Counted from the first letter of the stretch, positions 25,877-35,168 are shown. The stretch: 64,000 bases of DNA from Chloroflexota bacterium (GCA_016234595.1 JACRBG010000026.1:62001-126000), one strand, 5' to 3'. Notes: a model not told the origin generated them from the letters alone. Program-made: numbers and translations.

Positions 25877-25910
25877 GCCCTCTCCCACCGACTATTTTGG
25901 GGGAAAGGGC
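25877..25910 (-). promoter_or_regulatory. Hairpin covering the rodA ribosome-binding region
   Basis: Two arms pair over about ten base pairs with one mismatch: GCCCTCTCCC at 25877-25886 and GGGGAAAGGGC at 25899-25910. On the minus strand the second arm contains GGGAGAGGG, the proposed binding site for the rodA start, so the structure would hide it. No T-run follows, so it is not a simple terminator. It lies between the mtnP stop and rodA. Confidence 0.4.
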
Positions 25911-25918
25911 AGCCGGGG

Positions 25919-26788
25919 TTAGTTGAGCAGGTTTTTCAATAGCGGGGCTAAATGATCGTGCCAGTCATCGGGAATCCGATTAGGGGCAGTGGCTCGTGCG
26001 CCACGCAAGGCATGATGTGCCTCAGCCGATTGAAGACGGGCAATTTTCGGCATTAATTTAACCAATGCTTCCTGTGCCAATTTCAGATTGTGGTGGAAGG
26101 TCTCAAACACCGATGCTGCTGAAACCGCTTCTTCGCCTTCCCGCCATACATCATAATCCGTAACATGGGCCATAATCGCGTAAGCCATCTCAGCCTCACG
26201 TGCCAAAAATGCTTCGGGGCAGGCCGTCATCCCGATAATATCCAACCCCCATTGCCGATAAAGGTTACTTTCTCCGCGTGTGCTAAAGCGTGGCCCCTCA
26301 ATCGTGATCAACTTACCATCACGATGCACTGTGCCACCCGCTTCCACTACCGCCTCGGCCAATAACCCACGCAGTTCTGGGCTAATAGGGTCAGCAACAC
26401 CGACATGCGCAACCACCCCTTTTTCAAAAAACGTAGCGTCACGCTGGCCTTTTGTAAAATCCACGAGTTGATCAGGTATCGCCACATGCCCCGGCGCAAA
26501 GGCTTCTTGCAATGACCCGACTGCACTCACCGAGACTACATATTTGACCCCCATCAACTTAAGGGCATAGATATTGGCGCGATAGGGTACTTCGCTGGGA
26601 TTCAGGACATGCCCACGCCCATGCCGGGGAATAAATACTACACGCTGACCACTCAGTGTGCCTGTAATCAAATGATCGCTGGGGCGACCAAATGGAGTGT
26701 CGACACTAATTTCCTGAATATCTTTAAGCGCCTCCATCTGATATAACCCGGAGCCGCCAATAATGCCGATGTTAAATTGCTCTGCCAT
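25919..26788 (-). CDS. mtnP: S-methyl-5'-thioadenosine phosphorylase (MTAP)
   Basis: 289 residues. The enzyme splits methylthioadenosine with phosphate into adenine and methylthioribose 1-phosphate. Visible are the N-terminal I-G-I-I-G-G-S-G-L-Y phosphate loop, F-I-P-R-H-G-R-G-H, the E-G-P-R-F-S-T-R-G-E-S motif and T-A-C-P-E-A-F-L-A-R-E-A-E, then T-D-Y-D-V-W, an MTAP-type ending of the base-binding region rather than that of plain purine phosphorylases. ATG 26788 is chosen; the open frame extends to 26872 but adds an unrelated 28-residue tail. It leads the minus-strand run that continues with rodA and pbpA. Confidence 0.93.
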   Translation of the reverse strand: MAEQFNIGIIGGSGLYQMEALKDIQEISVDTPFGRPSDHLITGTLSGQRVVFIPRHGRGHVLNPSEVPYRANIYALKLMGVKYVVSVSAVGSLQEAFAPGHVAIPDQLVDFTKGQRDATFFEKGVVAHVGVADPISPELRGLLAEAVVEAGGTVHRDGKLITIEGPRFSTRGESNLYRQWGLDIIGMTACPEAFLAREAEMAYAIMAHVTDYDVWREGEEAVSAASVFETFHHNLKLAQEALVKLMPKIARLQSAEAHHALRGARATAPNRIPDDWHDHLAPLLKNLLN

Positions 26789-26831
26789 AATTCTGCCCTG
26801 CATTTTTTGTACGTAATTAAAACCCGCGCAC

Positions 26832-26860
26832 AGTATAGCAAATTGGATATAGGGCGTAAA
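26832..26860 (-). promoter_or_regulatory. Candidate promoter for mtnP-rodA-pbpA
   Basis: Read on the minus strand: TTTACG, a 17-base spacer, then TATACT. The hexamers match consensus at four and five of six places. Predicted transcription starts about 37 bases before the mtnP ATG. Confidence 0.5.
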
Positions 26861-27000
26861 CGAATTGACCAATAATCACATACGTCTGGTATTTGTAATT
26901 ACACCCAACTCAGTTTAGCATTATGAAGATTCTAGCGAGATACTTACATCAACTTAACCCGGTCTAAACTTTTAAAGAAACTCAAAAGGGAGAGGGTTGG

Positions 27001-28857
27001 ATGACGGTGGCACAAATTACGCCCTTTGATGGCAAGGTGGCCCTATGGCATTGGCGTGGTGCGGCGGTGGCCGAAAATACGATTGAAGATTTGGTACGCA
27101 CCATCAAACAATGGTCGCCTTATGTCACGCAGGTGTGGGTCAAAACCAGTGACGGTTCGGATTGGATGTCGCAATACGACACCAAACCCTCTATGGCAAT
27201 TTCGGGGCCAGCCTCCATTGCCCGCTGGGTGCAAGTGCTTGAAGCCAATGGCATGGAGTTTCATGCGTGGTGTGTGCCCAAAGGCCAAAATATCGAAGCC
27301 GAAGCCGACATTATCACCCAAACCTGCCAAGTCCCCGGTGTCCGCAGCATGATTATGGATATTGAACCCTATGCGGGATTTTGGCAGGCAGGCAGTGCTC
27401 CCATCCGCCCTTTTATGACTCGTATCCGGCGCGGTGTGGGGGGTAAATTCCATATCGGCATGAGTATGGATCCCCGTCGCCAACATTACAACACCATCTT
27501 CCCTAGTGAATGGAAACCCTTTATCAACAGTGTCCACCCGCAAACTTATTGGGCTTCTTTCCAGCGTCCTATCCAAGAAGTCATTGATGAAGTCTATCAA
27601 GTCTGGGGGAATTATGGCCTGCCAATATTTCCGGCTTTGCAAGGCAATGCTCCTGCCGCTGAAATTACCCAAGCCCGCAATTATGCTATGCAGCAATACA
27701 AAGCAGCGGGTCTAAGTTGGTGGCGCTTCGGGGTCATTGGTTCATCGCAATTTCCTGCCATCAATCAACCCATGAAACCCGGCCCGGTGACACCTCCACC
27801 CCCCACAGCCCCACCTCCCGGCGGCGGTGGCTTTGGGCAAGAAATTGTCGTCACGCCCGACAATGACCCACGGTTCACTTTTGGCACATATAACGGGCAA
27901 CCCCCTAGCCAAGTTTTCCAAACCTTCCCCGGCACATGGGGCTGGCAGGTGCGCTATAAACCAACAGTGGCAACCCAAACCCAAGCATGGGCCTTGTGGA
28001 CTCCCGGCATCACCCGCAGTGGCTGGTATGAAATTTCAGTCTTTGTCCCTGCCCGCCATGCCACCACCGCCAGTGCCCGCTATCGGCTATATGGAGCCGT
28101 CGGTCAGCCCAGTCTGCTGCAAATCAATATCAACCAATCGGCCTATCGCAATCTGTGGGTTCCACTAGGGGTCTATCAGCTTAATGCCAATGATGGGCGG
28201 TCAGGTGTGGTGTTCCTAAATGATTTAACAAGCGAGTCCAATCAAGAAATTGCCTTTGATGCGGTGCGCTGGCGTGAAGTCGTCGGTACAAATCCTTCTA
28301 CGCAATATCTAGCCGATGGCTATGACGTTCCAATGGGAACCAGCACCGAACGCGCCGATACCCAAATCTGGCCCGGTAATTGGTTTGATGCAACGGGCTT
28401 TGCCGTGCGTTACTTCATGGGTCAACCCGCCGAGGCCTATCATACCGGGGCTGACTTAAATCTCAATCAACCCTTTTGGGATGCCGATGCCCACAGTCCC
28501 GTCTACGCCGCTGCATCGGGAGTCGTCACATTTGCTGGACGCCTCACCGGATGGGGTAATGTCGTCGTCATTCGCCACGACCCCCTCGTCACCAATGGCA
28601 AAGTGATGTATGGACGTTATGCCCATGTGGAACAAATTGTGGTACGTGTGGGCGACCGAGTGCAGCGAGGCCAGCAAGTTGCAAATGTAGGCAATGCCGA
28701 AGGGGCTTTCCCCTACCACCTGCATTTTGATCTAAGTCAGACCAATATATTAGAGACCGACCCGTTTGATTGGCCGCGTCTCGATCTAAATCGCCTGTTG
28801 GCTAATTACAGTAACCCACAGGAGTTCGTGCGGAGTAATCGGCCTGCCCGCCGATAG
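27001..28857 (+). CDS. Modular glycosidase-like / golvesin-like / M23 metallopeptidase protein
   Basis: 618 residues from ATG 27001, with GGGAGAGGG upstream; the frame upstream closes at a TAA, so no longer start exists. Domains: barrel-like glycosidase module at 10-255 with I-M-D120-I-E122-P; a proline-rich linker at 260-277; a golvesin-C-terminal-like beta domain at about 283-427 (W-G-W-Q-V-R-Y, G-W-Y-E-I-S-V-F-V-P, L-L-Q-I-N-I-N-Q-S); and an M23 endopeptidase at about 475-595 with zinc ligands H481 and D485 in H-x-G-x-D-L and the H573-L-H575 pair. The M23 part cuts peptide cross-links and the first module may cut glycan. No signal peptide is visible, which is odd for a wall hydrolase. Confidence 0.85.
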   Translation: MTVAQITPFDGKVALWHWRGAAVAENTIEDLVRTIKQWSPYVTQVWVKTSDGSDWMSQYDTKPSMAISGPASIARWVQVLEANGMEFHAWCVPKGQNIEAEADIITQTCQVPGVRSMIMDIEPYAGFWQAGSAPIRPFMTRIRRGVGGKFHIGMSMDPRRQHYNTIFPSEWKPFINSVHPQTYWASFQRPIQEVIDEVYQVWGNYGLPIFPALQGNAPAAEITQARNYAMQQYKAAGLSWWRFGVIGSSQFPAINQPMKPGPVTPPPPTAPPPGGGGFGQEIVVTPDNDPRFTFGTYNGQPPSQVFQTFPGTWGWQVRYKPTVATQTQAWALWTPGITRSGWYEISVFVPARHATTASARYRLYGAVGQPSLLQININQSAYRNLWVPLGVYQLNANDGRSGVVFLNDLTSESNQEIAFDAVRWREVVGTNPSTQYLADGYDVPMGTSTERADTQIWPGNWFDATGFAVRYFMGQPAEAYHTGADLNLNQPFWDADAHSPVYAAASGVVTFAGRLTGWGNVVVIRHDPLVTNGKVMYGRYAHVEQIVVRVGDRVQRGQQVANVGNAEGAFPYHLHFDLSQTNILETDPFDWPRLDLNRLLANYSNPQEFVRSNRPARR

Positions 28858-28860
28858 CTA

Positions 28861-29583
28861 TCACCATACGTTATACATATCGGCGTCCATCTGGCGGAGT
28901 TGTTTCATTTGGGGCTCAAGTTGTTCGGGCATGGTGTTGTTAGTATCCAACAAGGTACTGACAGCACCAGCTATCATAATCACGGTTGCCAAAATATAGA
29001 GGGGTCGCCCCCAATTTTCCACCATCGGGTTACGCCCAAAGTCACGCCGCCGCCGCCAAAACCACCAAAAAGCCACGGCTGGCAGCATCAAAACAACTAA
29101 AGACATTACCAGCATCACCCCAAACAATAAGATTTTCGAGACCGGATGGGTCATGTAAGGGTTGATAATCGAGACCGAAATCAACTGGGTTCCCACAAAC
29201 TCAACCGACCAGGCCACACAATAAATCAATACCAAGTTAGCGGCCCAGCGGTACATGCGGAACAAGCCCAGCGCGATCATAAATATCAAGACACTTGATG
29301 CAAAACTGGCAAACGCGCCAAATAAATTACCATTCGATAGCGCCTCCGAAAACCGACACGAGGCCGAGGCCGCCAAAAAAAATAGAACCGACGATGCGGC
29401 CATTACACAACCCGGACGCGCCGGAATGGCACTGGGCAGAGGGCGTGCCTGCGCTGGAAAATCAACCGGTGGAACAGGGGCTGTAGGTAAACTAGGCCCA
29501 TTAAACGGCAGGGCCGATGGGCGGGGGAGTTCTGGCCCCATTGCTTCGCGTGTCTCGATCTGATCACTAGATTCGTATTGCAT
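28861..29583 (-). CDS. Hypothetical membrane protein with proline-rich N terminus
   Basis: 240 residues, family not recognised. Residues 1-58 are proline-rich and lack hydrophobic runs. From about residue 60 there are five hydrophobic segments (about 60-76, 88-104, 112-128, 150-174 and 193-208). Short charged loops include W-R-R-R-R-D-F, so most of the charge lies on one side. The C-terminal 30 residues are polar with many M, Q and D residues. The start is ATG 29583. It converges with the M23 protein, leaving three bases between stops, and lies downstream of the aminotransferase gene. Nothing in the sequence points to a specific function. Confidence 0.7.
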   Translation of the reverse strand: MQYESSDQIETREAMGPELPRPSALPFNGPSLPTAPVPPVDFPAQARPLPSAIPARPGCVMAASSVLFFLAASASCRFSEALSNGNLFGAFASFASSVLIFMIALGLFRMYRWAANLVLIYCVAWSVEFVGTQLISVSIINPYMTHPVSKILLFGVMLVMSLVVLMLPAVAFWWFWRRRRDFGRNPMVENWGRPLYILATVIMIAGAVSTLLDTNNTMPEQLEPQMKQLRQMDADMYNVW

Positions 29584-29616
29584 TTCAAGTTTCTCTGTTC
29601 AAGTGCAAATCAGTAA

Positions 29617-29642
29617 GGGCAGGCCTATTAAGCGACCTGCCC
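29617..29642 (-). terminator. Hairpin after the aminotransferase gene
   Basis: GGGCAGG at 29617-29623 pairs with CCTGCCC at 29636-29642 around a 12-base loop. It lies about 50 bases past the aminotransferase stop on the minus strand. The following bases are only mildly T-rich, so it is a weak terminator candidate. Confidence 0.4.
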
Positions 29643-29690
29643 CATTATTCTATCGGTGATGCGAAAAGTACAGTTGTTAAATTTGACCGA

Positions 29691-31058
29691 CTAGGCGCGG
29701 GATGCCACTAAGCCGTGTGCAACCTCAGCTTCACTCAGAGTGGCGTCGAACAAATGCAACGCCTCATCCGCTGTTGTCTTATCCAAATTCAATGGGGGCA
29801 TAAACCGAATGGTGCTTTGACCACACCCCAACAGTAACAGGCCATTATTGAAGGCACGATTTAGCACGTCCATTTTCAACTGCCGAGCAGGTTCTCTGGT
29901 TTGCTGATCGGCCAGTAGTTCGACGCCAAACATCATGCCAATACCACGCACCACGCCGATACTAGGATGACGTGGCATCATTTCTTCAAGGGCATCCATC
30001 ATATACTGGCCGACTTCGGCAGCATTTTGCAGCAGGCTAGGTTCCCCACCTTTACCTTCAATAAGGTCAAGGGTCGCCATTGATGCCGCACAGCTTAATG
30101 GATTACCCCCAAACGTATTGCCATGGGAGCCGGGAACCCACTCGCCCATAATGCTTTCGCGGGCAATAATCGCGCCGAGGGGCATCCCACTGGCAATGCC
30201 TTTGGCACTTGAGATAATGTCTGGTTCAACTCCGAAATTTTCAATCGCCCACCATTTACCTGTGCGACCAATGCCAGACTGGACTTCATCCGCGATCAAC
30301 AAAATGCCATATTTGTCGCATAGGGCACGCAAAGCCGGGAAAAAGCCGGGGGTTGGCACAATATAACCACCCTCACCCTGAATTGGTTCCACCAAAACAG
30401 CGGCCACTTCGTCCGAGGGGACAATCGTATTAAAAATGGTGTGTTCAATATAATCTACAATGCGTTCACCATAATCGTCAAACCCATCCATTGCCAACAT
30501 GGGGCGATAGGCATTGGGATAGGGGACATGGGTGACACCGGGTACTGTGGGGAAATAGCCGCGCCGCTGGATAGGCTTGCTGGAGGTCACACTTAATGCC
30601 CCCATGGTGCGGCCATGAAAACTTCCCAAGAAGCCAATAATCTGACTACGGCCCGTGTAATATTTAGCCAGTTTCAGCGCACCTTCAACGGCCTCAGTAC
30701 CACTGTTGGCAAAAAACACCAGCGCATTTTCTTCGAAGGGGGCAATCGCAGCGAGGCGTTCAGCCAGTTCAACTTGTAAAGGATAGTAAAAGTCGGTTCC
30801 CGCCATATGCAGGAATTTATCGGCCTGATCTTTAATGGCCTGCACGACTTTTGGATGCGAATGACCCGTTGCATTGACAGCGACACCTGTCGTCATATCA
30901 ATATAACGCCGCCCATCAACATCCCACACTTCGGCCCCGCGTCCATGTGACATTACAAAAGGGTAATCACGGGTATACGAAGGCGAGACGACTTTGGCAT
31001 CACGCTCAACATAGGCTTTAGCGTTAGGGCCAACGACGTATTCAAAGTGACTGCTCAT
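29691..31058 (-). CDS. Class III aminotransferase (acetylornithine / 4-aminobutyrate type)
   Basis: 455 residues from ATG 31058, preceded by AAGGAG; GTG- or ATG-like starts further up at 31115 add an unrelated N-tail. Fold-type I PLP enzyme: the PLP lysine K286 is in I-I-S-S-A-K-G-I-A-S-G, D257 in A-D-E-V-Q-S-G-I-G-R-T-G binds the pyridine nitrogen, and N-S-G-T-E-A-V-E and G-S-F-H-G-R-T complete the cofactor pocket. It moves an amino group to a 2-oxoacid, most often 2-oxoglutarate. The H-G-N-T-F-G-G-N-P-L-S motif is close to that of archaeal-like aminotransferases and GABA or ornithine enzymes. The amine substrate cannot be set from sequence alone. Confidence 0.9.
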   Translation of the reverse strand: MSSHFEYVVGPNAKAYVERDAKVVSPSYTRDYPFVMSHGRGAEVWDVDGRRYIDMTTGVAVNATGHSHPKVVQAIKDQADKFLHMAGTDFYYPLQVELAERLAAIAPFEENALVFFANSGTEAVEGALKLAKYYTGRSQIIGFLGSFHGRTMGALSVTSSKPIQRRGYFPTVPGVTHVPYPNAYRPMLAMDGFDDYGERIVDYIEHTIFNTIVPSDEVAAVLVEPIQGEGGYIVPTPGFFPALRALCDKYGILLIADEVQSGIGRTGKWWAIENFGVEPDIISSAKGIASGMPLGAIIARESIMGEWVPGSHGNTFGGNPLSCAASMATLDLIEGKGGEPSLLQNAAEVGQYMMDALEEMMPRHPSIGVVRGIGMMFGVELLADQQTREPARQLKMDVLNRAFNNGLLLLGCGQSTIRFMPPLNLDKTTADEALHLFDATLSEAEVAHGLVASRA

Positions 31059-31177
31059 ATTTTGAAAAAAACTCCTTGAAATTGGGGATACACGATGATT
31101 ATAGCGCAGCAGCAACCCTTTTTCGAGTAATCGTTAGGGGCTGCTGGCTTGGGGAGTTTTACTGAGGGCAAAAACAC

Positions 31178-31879
31178 CTAATGTTGACGCTCGAACCGAT
31201 AGCCAACACCCATCTCATTTAAGATGTAGATGGGCTGCTGGGGGTCAACCTCAATTTTTTTACGGAGATGCCAGATGTAGACACGTAGATAGTCTATATC
31301 ATTGATATATTCAAAGCCCCACACATTTTCTAGCAAGGCCCGATAATCCACCACGCGGGGTGAAAACCGGACGAGCATTTCCAAGAGTTTAAATTCGATG
31401 GGGGTTAACTTGGCGGGGTTTCCATCCACCGTAACCCGGCGCTCATCCAAATTGATCGAAAGATAGCGGTCATTATATTGAATCCCACTGCGCGTCGGGG
31501 TATAAGGAGTCGAAGCACGCCGCAAATTAGCGCGGATACGGGCCATCAACACCTCTTTATTAAAGGGTTTTTCAACATAATCATCCGCCCCCACATCAAA
31601 TCCTCTGACAATATTTTCGGGTTCGACCCGGGCTGTCAGCATCAAAATCGGGACTTTGCTGACCTCCCGAATACGCTGGCAAACCACATACCCGTCCATA
31701 TCCGGCAACCCTAAATCCAAGACTATCAGATTGATCTTCTGTTGATAAAGTTGCCGCAAACCGTCTCGACCAGTTGAAGCTGCGACGACAGTGTAGCCTT
31801 CTCGTTCACAGTTGGTTGTGACTAGCTTTTGGATGATTTCATCATCATCAATCACCAGAATTGTCGTTTTAGCTCCCAT
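31178..31879 (-). CDS. OmpR-family response regulator (KdpE-like)
   Basis: 233 residues from ATG 31879. Receiver domain at 5-120 with acidic D11-D13, phospho-acceptor D55 in L-I-V-L-D-L-G-L-P, and E-K-P-F-N near 103-107. Winged-helix DNA-binding domain at about 130-232 ending in G-V-G-Y-R-F. The receiver and output sequences are close to KdpE-type regulators, but no kdp genes are nearby. It is an orphan regulator: no histidine kinase gene is adjacent. The intergenic region towards mutS is shared with the divergent mutS gene. Confidence 0.93.
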   Translation of the reverse strand: MGAKTTILVIDDDEIIQKLVTTNCEREGYTVVAASTGRDGLRQLYQQKINLIVLDLGLPDMDGYVVCQRIREVSKVPILMLTARVEPENIVRGFDVGADDYVEKPFNKEVLMARIRANLRRASTPYTPTRSGIQYNDRYLSINLDERRVTVDGNPAKLTPIEFKLLEMLVRFSPRVVDYRALLENVWGFEYINDIDYLRVYIWHLRKKIEVDPQQPIYILNEMGVGYRFERQH

Positions 31880-32030
31880 ATCTGGCTCCCGTCCACTTTC
31901 CCTAAGATTTACTCCAGCATGAATTTATTCCTCACAGGCTTCTCAATACTGCATTTTCCCCCTAGCCTGCTACAATTAACATTATAATGGATATACATCC
32001 TCTGCCAACTGAAAAAAGCCTAAAATTTTC

Positions 32031-34646
32031 ATGATGAATCGCAAACAATCCGGCAATACTCCTTCACGTCAGCAGTATCTCGACATCAAAAAGAACTTCC
32101 CCCATGCCATTGTCTTCTTTCGCATGGGCGATTTTTATGAAACATTTGATGCTGACGCCGAACTTGTCGCCCGTGAGCTCGACCTTACCCTCACGGGGCG
32201 GCCCTTTGGTAAATCCGAACGGGTCCCGATGGCGGGTGTACCCTTTCATGCGGCGGAGAACTACATTGCCCGCCTCATTGAAAAGGGCTATCACGTCGCT
32301 GTGGTGGATCAACTAGGTTCTGAACCCGTTGATGGGATAGTCCCCCGTGAAGTCACCCAAGTGGTCACCCCCGGCACAATTGTTGCCCCTTCCATGCTGG
32401 CAGATCGCCAAAACAACTACCTATTGGCCCTTGTACCAGAGATGGACTACAACGGCGGTTCATGGTCATATGCAGGATTGGCTTATGTAGATATTACCAC
32501 AGGTGAGTTTGCAGCGACCGAATTTCAGGGAGAAAACACGCCACTGGCTGTTTTAGAAGAATTGGCTCGTCTGACCCCGCGCGAAGTCTTGATGGCCCAA
32601 AGCTGGATCGAACGCAAAGTGACCATGCCACCGGAAACCAATTTAACCCCCCTACCTGACTATCGTTTTGAAGCAGGGGCGGCCCGTTCCATTTTGCTGC
32701 GCCAATTTGAGGTGCGCACGCTTGAAGGTTTTGGTCTGGAAGAAAAACCATTAGCGATGCGGGCGGCAGGGGCCATTGTTCATTATCTAGGTGAAACACA
32801 ACCTTCGGCCCTTGAGCATCTCAATTCCATCCGCACCTATTCGACATCTGGTTTCATGGCGTTAGATGCCTCAACTCGTGCCAATTTGGAAATTGCCAAG
32901 ACCCTACGTTCAGGCCGCACCCGTGGATCGCTTTTGGATGTGCTAGACCATACCGTCACACCAATGGGAGCACGCCTGTTGCGTACATGGCTTGGTCAGC
33001 CCCTCTTGGATATTAAACGTATCAATGCTCGTTTGGACGCGGTACAGGTCTTTTATGCACATGGCACACTCCGCGCGGAATTAATTGCCCTATTGAAGCA
33101 AGTGTCCGATCTCGAACGCCTAACCAACCGAGTAGTGATGGGCAAGGCTGGCCCGCGCGATTTGCAAGCCTTATCCAATACCCTCGCGCTTGTGCCGGAA
33201 TTGCGGGATTTGGTGGCAGGTCATCCCCAAATGAGCGCCCTAACTGACCGATTGGCACCTCTGCCCGACATTCGTCAGCAAATTGACACCGCCCTGAACG
33301 ATGAAGTGCCTGCGCTGATGAACCAAACAGGGGTTATTCGGGCAGGATATTCGGATGAACTGGACGGCATCTATTTTGCGGTGCGGGAAGCTAAAGAATA
33401 TGTAGATAATTTGGAAAATGTCGAGCGCAACCGAACGGGGATAAAAAGCCTTAAGGTCGGCTTCAACAAGGTCTTTGGTTATTACATTGAGGTCTCGCAC
33501 GCCAACACCAATCTTGTGCCAGATGACTACCTCCGCAAGCAAACATTGGTCAATGCCGAACGCTACATCACTCCCCAGTTGAAAGAATATGAGTCGCTAA
33601 TCCTCAACGCCGAAGAACGTGCTCTCGAAGTCGAAATCCGTCTCTTCCGTGAGCTGTGTGACTTTATTGGCAGTCAGAGTAAAATTCTGTTGGAAACCGC
33701 CCGTGCCATCGCCCATTTGGATGTATTTGCTGGACTCGCTGAGGTTGCCGCCCGCAATGGTTATATCCGCCCCTTTTTGACCGAAGACGACGTTTTGGAA
33801 ATCCAGCAAGGTCGTCACCCCGTTGTGGAGCGCACTTTGCAGGGGGAGCAGTTTGTCCCGAATGATGTTTTTTTTGATCCCAACCAGCGCATCATTGTCA
33901 TTACTGGCCCCAACATGGCGGGCAAAAGTGTCTACATGCGCCAAGTGGCCCTCATTGTGTTGATGGCGCAAATCGGCTCATTCGTCCCGGCTGATGCCGC
34001 CACCATCCGTCCGGTAGATCGGGTTTTCGCCCGGGTTGGTGCCCAAGATGAGATTCACGCAGGGCAGTCCACTTTTATGGTTGAGATGACCGAGACCGCT
34101 GCGATTTTGGCGCATGGCACACCCGCGAGCCTAGTTATTCTGGATGAGATTGGGCGAGGCACCAGTACCTATGACGGTATGGCAATTGCACGGGCGGTGG
34201 TCGAATACCTGCATAATAATCCCCGCCTCGGCTGTAAAACACTGTTTGCCACCCACTATCATGAACTGACCGAACTCGAAAATATTCTGCCGCGAGTGCG
34301 GAATTATAATGTCGCCGTGGCAGAAGAAGGCGACCATGTGGTGTTTTTACATCATGTTCAGCCGGGAGGGGCAGATCGTTCCTATGGAGTGCATGTCGCT
34401 AAATTGGCGGGGATTCCTAAAGCAGTGATTAATCGGGCCAATGAAATTTTGACCCAGTTGGAAAGCCAAGCCAGTAACTTTCAGGTCAAAAAGACTAAGA
34501 AAGAATCCGACTATCAGATCTCGCTGTTTGATGACAAGCGCCACCCAGTCATGCATGAACTTCAGCGGCTGGAAATCAATACCCTCTCACCTATTGACGC
34601 GCTGACCAAACTCTATGAATTGCAGCGCATGGCGAAAGAGGATTAA
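32031..34646 (+). CDS. mutS: DNA mismatch repair protein MutS
   Basis: 871 residues, full length for MutS. It recognises mispairs and short insertion loops and recruits repair. Domain I holds the mismatch-contacting F35-x-E37 in M-G-D-F-Y-E; domain III lever helices follow; the ATPase has Walker A G-P-N-M-A-G-K-S at 626-633, then D-E-I-G-R-G-T-S-T and T-H-Y-H-E-L-T-E-L. The C-terminal segment carries the usual L-Q-R-x-E-I-N-x-L-S-P-I-D-A-L helix. Start ATG 32031, with a second ATG at 32034; no clear Shine-Dalgarno. It heads a three-gene transcript with a transposase derivative and an orphan gene. No mutL is seen in this window. Confidence 0.98.
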   Translation: MMNRKQSGNTPSRQQYLDIKKNFPHAIVFFRMGDFYETFDADAELVARELDLTLTGRPFGKSERVPMAGVPFHAAENYIARLIEKGYHVAVVDQLGSEPVDGIVPREVTQVVTPGTIVAPSMLADRQNNYLLALVPEMDYNGGSWSYAGLAYVDITTGEFAATEFQGENTPLAVLEELARLTPREVLMAQSWIERKVTMPPETNLTPLPDYRFEAGAARSILLRQFEVRTLEGFGLEEKPLAMRAAGAIVHYLGETQPSALEHLNSIRTYSTSGFMALDASTRANLEIAKTLRSGRTRGSLLDVLDHTVTPMGARLLRTWLGQPLLDIKRINARLDAVQVFYAHGTLRAELIALLKQVSDLERLTNRVVMGKAGPRDLQALSNTLALVPELRDLVAGHPQMSALTDRLAPLPDIRQQIDTALNDEVPALMNQTGVIRAGYSDELDGIYFAVREAKEYVDNLENVERNRTGIKSLKVGFNKVFGYYIEVSHANTNLVPDDYLRKQTLVNAERYITPQLKEYESLILNAEERALEVEIRLFRELCDFIGSQSKILLETARAIAHLDVFAGLAEVAARNGYIRPFLTEDDVLEIQQGRHPVVERTLQGEQFVPNDVFFDPNQRIIVITGPNMAGKSVYMRQVALIVLMAQIGSFVPADAATIRPVDRVFARVGAQDEIHAGQSTFMVEMTETAAILAHGTPASLVILDEIGRGTSTYDGMAIARAVVEYLHNNPRLGCKTLFATHYHELTELENILPRVRNYNVAVAEEGDHVVFLHHVQPGGADRSYGVHVAKLAGIPKAVINRANEILTQLESQASNFQVKKTKKESDYQISLFDDKRHPVMHELQRLEINTLSPIDALTKLYELQRMAKED

Positions 34647-34649
34647 CCT

Positions 34650-35156
34650 ATGCACAATCCTTATCGTCAGCAACCTGAACCCGATGAACCGTATCGTTTT
34701 TTTTGCACAGTACCAACCTTTAACCAAGCTTCGTTGTTGGCAAAGCCACATTTGGCCGCTGCGGTAATTGCCCAGCTTAAAGCAACAACCGCCGCTATCC
34801 ACCCCAATCATCAATTATGGGGTTATGTGGTGCTGCCAGAAAGTGTGCAGTTTGTGTTGGAGGTCGAGGCCGAGCGCGACTATCATCTGTATGTAGAAAC
34901 CTTCAAAGAAGCCAGTACCCTCAGCCTAACGCAGCAGATTTTGGCGCATGACGAAGATTTGATAGATGCCATCACCTTTTTTAATCCGGCATGGAACGCA
35001 CCCGTCTATCAAATCTGGCAGGCGGGCTATCATAGCCAACTCTTGGAAAGCCCCTATGCTGTCTCCAATAAGGTGGCCGATTTGATTTTTAAGCCTGTCA
35101 CGCAGGGCTTAGTTACTCACCCCGCCGACTGGCCGTATAGCAGCTATCAGCCGTGA
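34650..35156 (+). CDS. RAYT-like Y1-transposase derivative without its HUH motif
   Basis: 168 residues, similar in shape to REP-associated tyrosine transposases (Y1/IS200 superfamily). The usual motif M-P-N-H-V-H reads L62-P-E-S-V-Q67, so both metal-binding histidines are gone. The late YI-x2-NP element reads D144 to P149, so the usual Tyr and Asn are also lost. The closing G-L-V-x-H-P-A-D-W-P-Y-S-S-Y stretch is well preserved and fixes the family assignment. The coding frame is intact and the gene follows mutS by three bases, so it seems kept rather than decaying. No terminal inverted repeats were seen. Likely a DNA-binding protein derived from a transposase. Confidence 0.75.
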   Translation: MHNPYRQQPEPDEPYRFFCTVPTFNQASLLAKPHLAAAVIAQLKATTAAIHPNHQLWGYVVLPESVQFVLEVEAERDYHLYVETFKEASTLSLTQQILAHDEDLIDAITFFNPAWNAPVYQIWQAGYHSQLLESPYAVSNKVADLIFKPVTQGLVTHPADWPYSSYQP

Positions 35157-35168
35157 AAGGTTTCTTCT

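Noticed and set aside
27043-27696. Open frame of 217 codons on the minus strand inside the M23 protein gene
   Set aside because: It is antisense to a domain with clear motifs and shows no independent evidence of coding.
31880-32030. Clear promoter pair between the response regulator and mutS
   Set aside because: TATAAT at 31983-31988 and a TGnTACAAT at 31968-31976 exist, but neither has a convincing -35, so no feature was called.
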